Program-made: the position numbers and the translations under genes | Notes under the pieces: model-generated | What the model was told of the DNA's origin: nothing | What the model saw: only the letters and a program-made list of their open reading frames with translations | The model's database searches: none | Shown here: one piece after another, positions 43,662 to 51,818 of the stretch | Layout: every line of letters begins with the position of its first letter | How positions within the stretch are numbered: position 1 is the stretch's first letter | Source of the DNA: Billgrantia saliphila | Lineage (GTDB): Bacteria > Pseudomonadota > Gammaproteobacteria > Pseudomonadales > Halomonadaceae | Reading direction: 5' to 3' | Assembly: GCF_002930105.1 (NCBI RefSeq) | Contig: NZ_PJRN01000001.1 | Location: forward strand, 186,001-250,000 | Length of the DNA stretch: 64,000 bases

Positions 43662-44465
43662 CTAGCTCTCCTTGTCGAGGCGCAGCGTCAGGCGAAAGTA
43701 GCTGACAGGCAGACCCGCCGAGGTGCGCAGCGTCTCGTAGCGACGCTCGGCACGTGCCAGGTCCGTGCGGGTGAGATGCGCGGCGGGGCGTGGGGTCTGG
43801 GCGCCGACTCCCTTGATCGAGGCCATGACCGCTGCCAGGTCGGGGTAATGGAAGCGCTCCGTGGCGATCTCGCAGTACGCCCGGGCGAAGCCGGCCCGTC
43901 GCGCGGATGCGAGATGCTGCTGGCGTGAACGGAAATCGAGCAGGGCGGTGGGCGCGTCCCAGGCGTGTGCGACTTCCCGCAGGGTGCCGGGGCCCAGGGT
44001 ATTGATCAGCGCTCGCCCGCCGGGACGGAGCACGCGATACACTTCGGCCAGCGCAGCGTCGAGATCAGGGCACCACTGGAGCGCCAGGTTCGAGAAGACC
44101 AGCGATACGGCGCTATCAGCCAGAGGCAGGCTGGCGGCATCTCCGCAGAGCCAACGAATGTCCGAATGTGTGGCGGCGGCCGACTCGAGCATGCCCAGGG
44201 AAACGTCCAGCCCAACGACCTGGCATTTGGCGCCGAAGCGATCCGCCAGCCGTCGACTCCAGTGGCCCGGGCCACAGCCCAGGTCGAGCACGCGGTCGGC
44301 CCGGGGAGGTAGCTGCGACCACAGCGCTGCCCCCATGGCCTGCTGGGCCCTGGCCAGCCGTGTGTAGCGATGCGCGGAGCGCGAGAAGGCCCGCGCCACA
44401 TGACGGCGCCACTCTATGTGTTGCCACGTTGCGGGTGCGATGCTGCCGGCGGGAGAGTGAATCAT
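43662..44465 (-). CDS. bioC: Malonyl-ACP O-methyltransferase BioC
   Basis: BioC methylates malonyl-ACP so that it can enter fatty-acid elongation toward pimeloyl-ACP. The 267-residue SAM methyltransferase begins with the family's AFSRSAHRYTRLARAQ region. It has SAM motif VLDLGCGPGHWS and SNLALQWCPDLDAALAEVYRVLRPGG. It overlaps bioH by 4 bases, placing methylation and demethylation enzymes of the same intermediate side by side. Confidence 0.94.
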   Translation of the reverse strand: MIHSPAGSIAPATWQHIEWRRHVARAFSRSAHRYTRLARAQQAMGAALWSQLPPRADRVLDLGCGPGHWSRRLADRFGAKCQVVGLDVSLGMLESAAATHSDIRWLCGDAASLPLADSAVSLVFSNLALQWCPDLDAALAEVYRVLRPGGRALINTLGPGTLREVAHAWDAPTALLDFRSRQQHLASARRAGFARAYCEIATERFHYPDLAAVMASIKGVGAQTPRPAAHLTRTDLARAERRYETLRTSAGLPVSYFRLTLRLDKES

Positions 44466-45202
44466 CGGTCCCTTCCTGCCGTGAATGCCGGAACGACTCT
44501 TCCGGCTTCGTCCGCCAGCGCTGAGAGAAGCTGCGCCAGGTCATCGGGCCGCGTCAGCATCGGGCAGTGACCGGTATCGGCCAGCAGCGAGTCGACCTGG
44601 TGGCGTTCGGTCGTAGGCGCCAAGGGGTCGTGTGCGCCGGCAATGCGATGAATCGGGCAGGGTGGTGCCGATAATTGCACGGTCAGGTCGATACTCGACA
44701 GCTGCTCCAGGCCCGTCGCCAGGGCCTGCAACGTGGCGGGGGGCGCGTGGCCGATGAGATCGAGCAGGCGACGATGGGCAAGACGTGGGGCGGGCTCGCC
44801 CAGTAGCTGCCAACGCAGGAAGTGTTGCCAGGTGGCGTGCGGGTGACGGCCGAAGGCGCGACGGAAAGTGGCCAACTCGGCGGAGGTGACGCCGCTCCTG
44901 CGACAAAAACGTTCCCCTATGCCGAGCAGTACCAACCCTCGTGGCGGCGGTAGATGATCGAGCAACGCACCCGCCAGCAACCCTCCCAGCGACCAGCCGA
45001 CCCAGATGGCGCTCGGCGGTAGGTCGTGGCACATCGAGTCGGCCAGGGCGTCGAGCGATGCCGGTACGGGCACGCCGAGACGCTCACCGTAGCCCGGCCA
45101 GTCGGGGGCATGAACCGCCTGGTTCGCCGACCAATGGGGAGCCAAGGGCTGCCAGATGCGCGCGTCAATGCCCCAGCCCGAGAGCAGTACCAGAGGCGTC
45201 AT
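44462..45202 (-). CDS. bioH: Pimeloyl-ACP methyl ester esterase BioH
   Basis: BioH removes the methyl group from pimeloyl-ACP methyl ester, ending the BioC-BioH pathway. The 246-residue alpha/beta hydrolase has LLSGWGIDARIW at the start. The nucleophile elbow is GWSLGG (Ser71), the acid is in AGAHDPLAP (about 193) and the His is in DTGHCPML (about 216). The location inside the bio operon between bioF and bioC supports the BioH assignment over other hydrolases. Confidence 0.92.
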   Translation of the reverse strand: MTPLVLLSGWGIDARIWQPLAPHWSANQAVHAPDWPGYGERLGVPVPASLDALADSMCHDLPPSAIWVGWSLGGLLAGALLDHLPPPRGLVLLGIGERFCRRSGVTSAELATFRRAFGRHPHATWQHFLRWQLLGEPAPRLAHRRLLDLIGHAPPATLQALATGLEQLSSIDLTVQLSAPPCPIHRIAGAHDPLAPTTERHQVDSLLADTGHCPMLTRPDDLAQLLSALADEAGRVVPAFTAGRDR

Positions 45203-46362
45203 ACCACCTCCTCGGCCAGACGCGCCAGGGCTTCCAGCAGCATATCGATATCGTCGCAGGTATGCGCCGCGCTGAGGGTGATGCGCAGGCGCGCTTCGCC
45301 GCGAGGCACCGTTGGCGGGCGTATGGCACCGACCAGCAGGCCCGAGTCGCGAAGCCTCGCCGCCCAGTGCAAGGTGCGCTGGCTGTCGCCGAGCCGCAGT
45401 GGCTGAATCGGCGTGACCGAATTCGTCAGCGGAAGAACGAGACGTCGCGCCTCGTGGCGGAAGTAGGCGATCAGCGCGTGCAGGCGTTCGCGACGCTCGG
45501 GCTCGGCCGCGAGGACGTCGAGCGCTTTCAGCGTCGCGGCGGCCACGCCCGGGGGTTGGGCCGTGGTATAGGCATAAGGTCTGGCGAACTGGATCAGATG
45601 GTCGATGAGCGCTTCGCTACCGGCCACGAAGGCGCCGGCGGTACCCAGCGCCTTGCCCAGCGTGCCGACCAGCACCGGCACCGCATCGTAGCCATGCAAA
45701 CGGCCGACGCAACCATCCCCGGCGGGGCCGAGGACACCCAACCCGTGGGCATCATCGATCATCGTCCAGGCGCCATGACGAGCGCTCGTGGCCGACAGTC
45801 CGGCGACATCGGCGATGTCGCCGTCCATGCTGAACACGCCGTCGCTGACCACCAGGCGGCGAGCCTCTGACGGTGCACGGGCGAGCAGTCGGTCCAGGTC
45901 GTCTAGGTCGCGATGATGGAAACGCCTCGAGCGCGCTCCCGCCAGGCGGGCACCGTCGAGCAGCGAGGCGTGGTTGAGTCGGTCCTGAAACACATGGGTG
46001 CCTGCGTCGCACAGGGCCTGCAGCGTGCCCAGATTGGCCATGTAGCCGGTCGAGAAGAGCAATGCCCTTGGGCGGCCTACCCACGCGGCAAGCCGTTCTT
46101 CGAGCGCTTCGTGGACTTCGAGGTGGCCGCTGACCAGATGCGAGGCGCCGGCGCCGGCGCCGAAGCGGCGCGCGCCTTCGGCCTGCGCTTCGGCGAGCCT
46201 GGGTTCCTGCGCGAGCCCCAGATAGTCGTTGCCGGCGAAGTCGCGCAGATTGTTGCTGCGGCCAGGGTGGCGGCGTTGGAGGCGACGCTCGCGCCATAGC
46301 CCGCGGTCGCGCTGCAGGTGGGCGCGCTCGGCCAGCAGTGTCGACCATTCGGCGTGACGCAT
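45199..46362 (-). CDS. bioF: 8-amino-7-oxononanoate synthase BioF
   Basis: BioF condenses pimeloyl-ACP with alanine to KAPA, using PLP. The 387-residue protein has FAGNDYLGLAQ, GAGASHLVSGHLEVHEALE, SDGVFSMDGDIAD, DDAHGLGVLG and the PLP lysine in VGTLGKALGTAGAF. ATG 46362 lies 5 bases after bioB. The open frame continues upstream antisense-free through bioB in another frame to 47403; that extension is rejected. Confidence 0.95.
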   Translation of the reverse strand: MRHAEWSTLLAERAHLQRDRGLWRERRLQRRHPGRSNNLRDFAGNDYLGLAQEPRLAEAQAEGARRFGAGAGASHLVSGHLEVHEALEERLAAWVGRPRALLFSTGYMANLGTLQALCDAGTHVFQDRLNHASLLDGARLAGARSRRFHHRDLDDLDRLLARAPSEARRLVVSDGVFSMDGDIADVAGLSATSARHGAWTMIDDAHGLGVLGPAGDGCVGRLHGYDAVPVLVGTLGKALGTAGAFVAGSEALIDHLIQFARPYAYTTAQPPGVAAATLKALDVLAAEPERRERLHALIAYFRHEARRLVLPLTNSVTPIQPLRLGDSQRTLHWAARLRDSGLLVGAIRPPTVPRGEARLRITLSAAHTCDDIDMLLEALARLAEEVV

Positions 46363-46367
46363 AGCCG

Positions 46368-47465
46368 TCAGGCCCGGGCGGCGTCGTAGAAGAGTTCGCT
46401 GGGTTGCGTGGCGGCCTTGCGGGCCAGCTGCGCTTCGAGATCCACCTCGGCCCGGGCGTTGTCGACGCAGGTGTCGCGACGCTCGGGATGCAAGCCGAGC
46501 TTGGCGAATAGCTCGCGGTCGCGTTGCGCCTGCGGATTGGCCGTGGTCAATAGTCGCTCGCCATAGAAGATCGAATTGGCGCCGGCGAGGAAAGCCAGGG
46601 CCTGGGTCGAGTCGCTCATCTGTTCGCGGCCGGCGGAGAGGCGCACGTGGCTGGATGGCATCACGATGCGAGCGACGGCGATGGCGCGTATGAAATCGAT
46701 GGGGTCCAGGTCGTCGACGCTCTCCAGGGGCGTGCCGGGCACCTTGACCAGCATGTTGATCGGCACCGATTCGGGATGCGGATCGAGACGGGCGAGTTGC
46801 TGCAGCAGTGCGGCGCGATCCCGTGGTGCCTCGCCCATGCCGAGAATCCCGCCGGAGCAGACTTTCATGCCGGCGTCGCGCACGTTGGCGAGGGTCTCCA
46901 GACGGTCGGCGTAGGTGCGGGTGGTGATGATCTCGCCGTAGTACTCCGGCGAGGTATCCAGGTTGTGATTGTAATAATCGAGGCCGGCGTCCGAGAGTCG
47001 CTTGGCCTGCTCGTCGTCGAGCATGCCCAGCGTCATGCAAGTCTCGAGTCCCAGTGCCTTGACCCGACCGACCATTTCCAGCACGACGTCGAAATCCTTT
47101 TCCCGTGGGCTGCGCCAGGCGGCGCCCATGCAGAAGCGGCTGGCGCCGGCCTGCTTCGCCGCACGAGCCTGCTCCACCACCTTCTCGATCTCCAGCAGCT
47201 TTTCCTTGTCCAGGCCTGTCGTGTAGTGACCGGACTGTGGACAGTACTTGCAGTCCTCTGGGCAGGCGCCGGTCTTGATCGAAAGCAGGGTGGAAACTTG
47301 CACGGCACCGGGATCGAAATATTGACGGTGCACTTGTTGAGCATGGAACAGCAGATCGTTGAAGGGCCGCGCGAAGAGCGCCTCGATCTCGGCCAGCGTC
47401 CAATCGTGGCGGATGGCGGCCTGGCTGGACGCGTCGTTATAGGTGGCTTGCTGGGCGTCGGGCAT
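46368..47465 (-). CDS. bioB: Biotin synthase BioB
   Basis: BioB is the radical-SAM enzyme inserting sulfur into dethiobiotin. The 365-residue protein has the 4Fe-4S motif CPEDCKYC (Cys68, 72, 75), [26 protein letters not shown] and the 2Fe-2S ligand Arg region [10 protein letters not shown] start at ATG 47465; an in-frame TTG at 47486 is possible but poorly placed. It is the first gene of bioBFHCD and has two BirA-like dyads upstream. Confidence 0.96.
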   Translation of the reverse strand: MPDAQQATYNDASSQAAIRHDWTLAEIEALFARPFNDLLFHAQQVHRQYFDPGAVQVSTLLSIKTGACPEDCKYCPQSGHYTTGLDKEKLLEIEKVVEQARAAKQAGASRFCMGAAWRSPREKDFDVVLEMVGRVKALGLETCMTLGMLDDEQAKRLSDAGLDYYNHNLDTSPEYYGEIITTRTYADRLETLANVRDAGMKVCSGGILGMGEAPRDRAALLQQLARLDPHPESVPINMLVKVPGTPLESVDDLDPIDFIRAIAVARIVMPSSHVRLSAGREQMSDSTQALAFLAGANSIFYGERLLTTANPQAQRDRELFAKLGLHPERRDTCVDNARAEVDLEAQLARKAATQPSELFYDAARA

Positions 47466-47479
47466 GGAGGGCTCGCTTG

Positions 47480-47511
47480 TCGTCAACCTGATAGGGATAA
47501 TGGGTTGACTA
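47480..47511. promoter_or_regulatory. Probable BirA (BioR-type biotin repressor) operator 1
   Basis: TCGTCAACC (47480-47488), 14 bases, GGTTGACTA (47503-47511): a near-perfect dyad. It matches the proteobacterial BirA consensus TTGTAAACC-N14/15-GGTTTACAA in layout and at most positions. It lies 15-46 bases before the bioB ATG, just downstream of the candidate -10. Confidence 0.7.
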
Positions 47512-47535
47512 GCGAGGTTACGTGAAATGAAGCGG

Positions 47536-47568
47536 CTGTCAACTCCGAGAAGTTGGGCTGGTTAACCA
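47536..47568. promoter_or_regulatory. Possible second BirA-type operator overlapping the bioB -35
   Basis: CTGTCAACT (47536-47544), 15 bases, GGTTAACCA (47560-47568) has the same layout as site 1. Its left half contains TTGACA on the minus strand (47542-47537), the candidate bioB -35, with TAACCT as a weak -10 at 47520-47515. The right half lies in the 12-bp palindrome CTGGTTAACCAG (47558-47569). Confidence 0.45.
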
Positions 47569-47617
47569 GTGGCGCCACCAACGGTAGCGCTGACATTCGG
47601 ATCGCGGGGAGGCGGAC

Positions 47618-48373
47618 TTGAAGGCACGACGTAGGCGAGGAATAGGGCGGTGGGGAAATGAACGGCTGTCGTCTCTATGGCGTGGTGTCGATGCGACCCT
47701 TCGCCAGGCGCTGCCTGGCCGCTGCGGTTTCTGCCTGGCGCCGGCCGAGCGCGAGCGCCCCTGGTGCAAGGCCTGCTTCGAGGTGCTGCCGTGGAACCTG
47801 CCGGCTTGCCCAGCTTGTGCCGAACCGCAGCCTTCGGGGTCGCTGGCGGGGCGACGCTGCGGCCGCTGCCTGCAACGACCCCCCGCCTTCGCTCGCGCTC
47901 GCGTGGCGCTGCGCTACGAGGGCGATGTGGCGCGATTGATGCAGCGTTTCAAGTTTCACGCTTCCCCACGCGCCGGCACGGTGCTGCTGGAGCTGCTCGA
48001 GCGCGGCCTGCCGCAGGAAGCCCTGGCTTGGCCGCAGGCGCTCGTGCCGGTGCCTCTCCACCCCCAGCGCGCTCGCGAGCGCGGTTTCGATCAGGCCGGC
48101 TGGCTGGCAAGGCGACTGGCCCGGCGCTACCGACTGGCGCTTCACCGGGCGCAGCGGCTCAATCACACGCGCTCGCAGCGAGGCCTGGATCGGGCAGAGC
48201 GCTACCGCAACCTTCGCAACGGCTTTCTGGTCGAGGGAGGGCTGCCGTCGCGGGTGGCACTGCTCGACGACGTCATGACCACCGGGGCCACGCTGGACGC
48301 CTTGGCGCAGGCCTGTCGAGCGGCCGGAGCGCGTGAGGTGGAGGCCTGGGCTGTCGCGCGCACACCGCTGTAG
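47618..48373 (+). CDS. comF: ComF family protein (phosphoribosyltransferase-like)
   Basis: ComF-family proteins have a zinc-finger start and a PRTase fold. The B. subtilis member is needed for DNA uptake; the role in gammaproteobacteria (GntX relatives) is less certain. The 251-residue protein has four CxxC-type pairs in residues 36-90 (CGFC, CKAC, CPAC, CGRC). It also has VPVPLHPQRARERGFDQA and PRTase motif ALLDDVMTTGATL. The start is TTG 47618 with GGGGAGG 5 bases upstream; no ATG lies in frame nearby. It is divergent from bioB. Confidence 0.88.
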   Translation: MKARRRRGIGRWGNERLSSLWRGVDATLRQALPGRCGFCLAPAERERPWCKACFEVLPWNLPACPACAEPQPSGSLAGRRCGRCLQRPPAFARARVALRYEGDVARLMQRFKFHASPRAGTVLLELLERGLPQEALAWPQALVPVPLHPQRARERGFDQAGWLARRLARRYRLALHRAQRLNHTRSQRGLDRAERYRNLRNGFLVEGGLPSRVALLDDVMTTGATLDALAQACRAAGAREVEAWAVARTPL

Positions 48374-48438
48374 GCGGTCGACATGCCCATCGAGACGACT
48401 GGCCTGTTAACATGGGGTTTTCCACCCCGGAATCGATC

Positions 48439-49428
48439 ATGTCGCAAGCGTCTCACCCCTTCGCTGAACTCTCGCCGGCCCGCGTCGTGGCGGCGGTGGA
48501 GTCGCTCGGTTTCTGGCTGCCCGGCGAACCGTTTACGCTGAACAGCTACGAAAACCGTGTGTTTCTCCTCCATGACGACGAGGCGCGGCGCTGGATAGCC
48601 AAGTTCTATCGCCCTGATCGCTGGAGCGACGCTCAGATCCAGGAAGAGCATGATTTTCTCGACGAGTTGCAGCGCACCGGCGTGTCCGTCGCAGCTCCTT
48701 GGCGGAGCGCGACGGGGCATAGCCTGCACCGAGCCGAAGGATTCCGCCTGGCGCTGTTTCCGCAGATACCCGGGCAGGCACCGGAGCTCGAGAATCCAAG
48801 CCACTTGTTCGTTCTGGGCGAGCTGATCGGTGCCGTTCATGCCGTGGGCGAGCGTGCCGGTTTCGTCCACCGCCAGCGACTCGATCTCGACGGCATGGTG
48901 CGCGAGGCGCAGGAGCGCGTCCTGTCCAGTCCTTGGCTGGATCGGCGCCAGCGCCAGGCCTACGCGCGCGTCTCGGAAGCTCTGCATGCCGCCCTGAAGC
49001 CCCATGCCTGGAGCGCGGAACGCGCTATCCGCGTACACGGGGATTGCCATATCGGCAACATCCTGGGGCGCGACGAGCATTTCTCCCTCGTCGATTTCGA
49101 CGATTGCCTGATGGCGCCGGCAATGCAGGATCTATGGATGCTGCTAACTGCCGAGCACGAGGCGGAGTGGCACATGCAACTCTCGGAAGTGATGGAAGGC
49201 TATGAGCAGCAGCGTGAGTTCGACCGTAGCGAGCTGACGCTCATCGAGCCGCTGCGTACGCTGCGGCTCATGCGGCATAGCGCATGGCTGGTAGCGCGCT
49301 GGGGGGATCCGGCGTTCCCGCAGGCTTTCCCCTGGGTGGCGGACAGCGGTTACTGGGAAAGCCATATACGTCAGCTGGAGCAGCAGCGCCAGGTACTCGA
49401 GCGAAGGCCGCGCTGGCTGGCGGAGTGA
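48439..49428 (+). CDS. srkA: Stress response serine/threonine kinase SrkA (YihE)
   Basis: SrkA is a cytoplasmic kinase of the APH/choline-kinase fold that in E. coli protects against stress-induced death and counters MazEF. The 329-residue protein (E. coli 328) has NSYENRVFLLHDD as the nucleotide lobe and AKFYRPDRWSDAQIQEEH (Lys). The catalytic motif is HGDCHIGNIL (about 200-209), and the metal Asp lies in LVDFDDCLMAPAMQDLWML. ATG 48439 is chosen by family length. dsbA, its partner in E. coli, is not adjacent. Confidence 0.94.
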   Translation: MSQASHPFAELSPARVVAAVESLGFWLPGEPFTLNSYENRVFLLHDDEARRWIAKFYRPDRWSDAQIQEEHDFLDELQRTGVSVAAPWRSATGHSLHRAEGFRLALFPQIPGQAPELENPSHLFVLGELIGAVHAVGERAGFVHRQRLDLDGMVREAQERVLSSPWLDRRQRQAYARVSEALHAALKPHAWSAERAIRVHGDCHIGNILGRDEHFSLVDFDDCLMAPAMQDLWMLLTAEHEAEWHMQLSEVMEGYEQQREFDRSELTLIEPLRTLRLMRHSAWLVARWGDPAFPQAFPWVADSGYWESHIRQLEQQRQVLERRPRWLAE

Positions 49429-49429
49429 T

Positions 49430-49450
49430 GCTCCCGCAGGGTGCGGGAGC
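49430..49450. terminator. Hairpin between convergent srkA and an unknown gene
   Basis: GCTCCCGCA and TGCGGGAGC form a perfect 9-bp stem around GGG, starting one base after the srkA stop. No T run follows on the plus side. Confidence 0.55.
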
Positions 49451-49457
49451 GTCGTGC

Positions 49458-50021
49458 TCACTCGTCGTCGGGATCCGGGCGCTGGGCGGGGATCGGGTTG
49501 GCGACACCGGTACCGTCGGCCTGGCGACGCTGCTCGTTGATGCGCTCGGAGGGATTGTCCTGCTCTTCGATGGTCATGTCGTCGGCCAGCCTGAGCAGGA
49601 AGGTGTGATCGGACGATAGCACGCAGCGACCGGAATCGCAGGCGGGAATGCCGTAGCTGTCATCCAGTTCGTAGGCGGCTGCGGATATTTCGCCGCTGTA
49701 GATGCGGCTGTCGTCGCTGCTGGTCTCGATACAAGTGAGAGCCTTGGTCGTGATGCGCAGACGAGCTCCTTCCTGGCGAGCATCGGCGACGACCACACAG
49801 TACTCCGGAAGCGTATCGGTGGCCTCGGCAACGCCACTGACAGGGCGTAGCAGGATATCGTCGCGCCGATCGCTGCCATCCTCGAAGACCAGTTCGTCGA
49901 CCGTCTGCACGGCGAGGCGGGCATCGGTGGGTAGCGACAGGGTAGCGGCAGCGGCGCCCAAGGGCAGGAGAAGAAGGGCCAATCCGGCGGCGGTCGCTCG
50001 GGCGTCCGGTATCTTGATCAT
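49458..50021 (-). CDS. Unrecognised exported protein with four cysteines
   Basis: I do not recognise this 187-residue protein. It starts at ATG 50021 (MIKIPDARA). It has a clear signal peptide with core GLALLLLPLGAAAA and probable cleavage after AAA near residue 25. The mature part is acidic and beta-rich looking. It has two cysteines about 28 residues apart (EYCVVV and ALTCIET) and a close pair ACDSGRC, which could form periplasmic disulfides. The tail is polar and disordered (PAQRPDPDDE). It is a lone gene, convergent with srkA and divergent from folE. Confidence 0.75.
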   Translation of the reverse strand: MIKIPDARATAAGLALLLLPLGAAAATLSLPTDARLAVQTVDELVFEDGSDRRDDILLRPVSGVAEATDTLPEYCVVVADARQEGARLRITTKALTCIETSSDDSRIYSGEISAAAYELDDSYGIPACDSGRCVLSSDHTFLLRLADDMTIEEQDNPSERINEQRRQADGTGVANPIPAQRPDPDDE

Positions 50022-50174
50022 AACGGGCTCTCGGTATAAATGGAGGCTGCGTGTGAGCAGTATCGATACCGCGAGTCTACCATAGGCACCTCGCACCGGC
50101 AGCGGCAGGAATGTCGCAGGGGCGGCCCGGAGTGGGTCATCTTCGGCCTGCGAGCGGATGTCGGTTACGATAGA

Positions 50175-50270
50175 ATGTCGCCTTGGGAAGAACGCTATTC
50201 GTACAAGAATCCATCCCTATGGAGCTGGTATGAAGCGGTGGTGGCCAGGCCATCACGAAACGACCGATAA
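50175..50270 (+). other. Doubtful 31-residue ORF upstream of folE
   Basis: ATG 50175 opens a frame of 31 codons rich in Trp and Tyr (MSPWEERYSYKN...), ending 21 bases before folE. It has no clear ribosome site. Its ATG overlaps TAGAAT (50171-50176), which could instead be the folE -10. Both cannot hold for the same transcript. The rest of the 270-base gap between 50022 and 50291 shows no other gene. Confidence 0.15.
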
Positions 50271-50291
50271 CTCTCGGCACAGGGCCTGACC

Positions 50292-50849
50292 ATGACCGAA
50301 GAACTTGCGAACCACTACCGACAGATCATACTCGAACTGGGCGAGAATCCCGACCGGGAAGGCCTGCGCGATACGCCCAGACGGGCCGCGAAGGCCATGC
50401 AGTTTTTGACGCGCGGCTATGCCCAAGCGCTCGAAGAAATCGTCAACGGCGCCGTTTTCGAGTCCGAAACCGATGAGATGGTGCTGGTCAAGGATATCGA
50501 ACTCTACTCGATGTGCGAGCACCACCTGCTGCCCTTCATCGGCAAATGCCATATAGCCTATCTGCCGAGTGGCAGAGTGTTGGGGCTTTCCAAGTTCGCT
50601 CGCATCGTCGAGATGTTCGCGCGGCGCATGCAGATCCAGGAGAACCTGACCCGACAGATCGCCGAGGCCGTGCAGCAGGTGACTCAGGCGCGTGGCGTTG
50701 CCGTGGTGATCGAGGCACGCCATCTGTGCATGATGATGCGAGGTGTCGAGAAACAGAATTCGAGCATGACATCCTCAGTGATGCTGGGCGCTTTCCGTAA
50801 CAACCTGACCACACGGCAGGAGTTCCTGACCCTGGTCAGCGGTCGCTAA
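50292..50849 (+). CDS. folE: GTP cyclohydrolase I FolE
   Basis: FolE converts GTP to dihydroneopterin triphosphate, the entry to folate and pterin cofactors. The 185-residue zinc enzyme has [19 protein letters not shown], zinc ligands in MCEHHLLP (Cys75, His78) and [14 protein letters not shown] (Cys about 146), and the catalytic [11 protein letters not shown]. It is followed 78 bases on by folX, suggesting output toward tetrahydromonapterin as well as folate. Confidence 0.98.
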   Translation: MTEELANHYRQIILELGENPDREGLRDTPRRAAKAMQFLTRGYAQALEEIVNGAVFESETDEMVLVKDIELYSMCEHHLLPFIGKCHIAYLPSGRVLGLSKFARIVEMFARRMQIQENLTRQIAEAVQQVTQARGVAVVIEARHLCMMMRGVEKQNSSMTSSVMLGAFRNNLTTRQEFLTLVSGR

Positions 50850-50927
50850 GCATGCGCCCGTAGTATTGGGGAGTATTTTTGGGATCTGCCATGAGCGGCT
50901 CTCTTCCTCCACTTGGAGCTTGACGTC

Positions 50928-51338
50928 ATGACGCTGCATGCCCTCGACGACCAGCATCTCGATCACGATCTGGCTACGATCCGCATCAAGAACCTGCGAT
51001 TGCGTACTTTCATCGGTATCAAGGAGGAGGAGGTCCTCAATCGGCAGGACGTGGTGATCAATGCGGTGATTCGCTATCGTGCCGACAAGGCGGTCGAGTT
51101 CAATCTCATCGAGCAGGCGCTCAATTATCGAACCATCACCAAGGCGGTGATCGGCCTGGTGGAGGGCGGCCGCTTCCAGCTGCTCGAGCGCATGACGCGC
51201 GAAGTGCTGGACCTCATCATGTCCCACGAGCCGGTGCTTACCGCACAGGTCGAGATCGACAAGCCGCATGCGCTACGCTTCGCCGATTCGGTCTCCGTCA
51301 CCCTCTCGGCGAGTCGCGAGCCGCGACGCGAGCGTTGA
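50928..51338 (+). CDS. folX: Dihydroneopterin triphosphate 2'-epimerase FolX
   Basis: FolX epimerises dihydroneopterin triphosphate to the monapterin form, leading to tetrahydromonapterin. The 136-residue protein contains [51 protein letters not shown] and [19 protein letters not shown]. These are nearly the E. coli FolX sequence rather than the FolB aldolase. ATG 50928 gives about 15 residues more than E. coli at the N-terminus. folM is not nearby. Confidence 0.92.
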   Translation: MTLHALDDQHLDHDLATIRIKNLRLRTFIGIKEEEVLNRQDVVINAVIRYRADKAVEFNLIEQALNYRTITKAVIGLVEGGRFQLLERMTREVLDLIMSHEPVLTAQVEIDKPHALRFADSVSVTLSASREPRRER

Positions 51339-51434
51339 GCGAAGCGACACCCACAGTAGACGTCACGCGGCGTTTGGTCATGGCCAGGCTTTGCGCTTAG
51401 CATGGAGGTTTTGAAACCATAGAGAGACGCGGCG

Positions 51435-51755
51435 TTGGCAAGCGAAACTCCTCCCCCCGCCCCATCACGACGGCGCTACTCGCCCTGGGCGATGGCGGCC
51501 ATCATCACGGCGATCGTCGCTCTGCTGTTCGAGGGCAGCCTGCTTCCGGTGAACTTCGCCGCCGCCATCTTTGCGCTCATTGGGCTGCGCCAGATACATC
51601 GCCAGCCCCAGCGCTACATTGGCCGCCCCTTCTGCTGGATCGCCATCGCGCTGGTGCTGATACTTGCCATACTGACGGCTATGTTGCAGCCAACGCTGCC
51701 GGAGGAAGGTGCGCCCCGAGAGGCGTCCGGGCAGCGCGCTACCGAAACGCCGTGA
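51435..51755 (+). CDS. Small two-helix membrane protein, DUF4190-like
   Basis: This is a 106-residue protein of unknown role. It has a proline/arginine-rich start, then two hydrophobic segments (about 18-50 and 66-83) joined by a short basic loop (LRQIHRQPQRYIGRP), and a polar tail. The layout resembles DUF4190-type small membrane proteins; I cannot confirm the family by eye. The start used is TTG 51435; ATG 51492 (MAAIITAIVALLFEG) is a fair alternative. It lies between folX and gabD on the same strand. Confidence 0.6.
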   Translation: MASETPPPAPSRRRYSPWAMAAIITAIVALLFEGSLLPVNFAAAIFALIGLRQIHRQPQRYIGRPFCWIAIALVLILAILTAMLQPTLPEEGAPREASGQRATETP

Positions 51756-51818
51756 CAGGGAAAGGTTTCAAGACCACGCATCGCTGAAATCGAGGCCTAC
51801 GAGGCCGGGAGACATGAC

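Noticed and set aside
45199..47403. 734-codon open frame suggesting a bioF fusion extended through bioB
   Set aside because: The upstream part is the out-of-frame reading of bioB. The bioF family begins at ATG 46362, and bioB is complete in its own frame.
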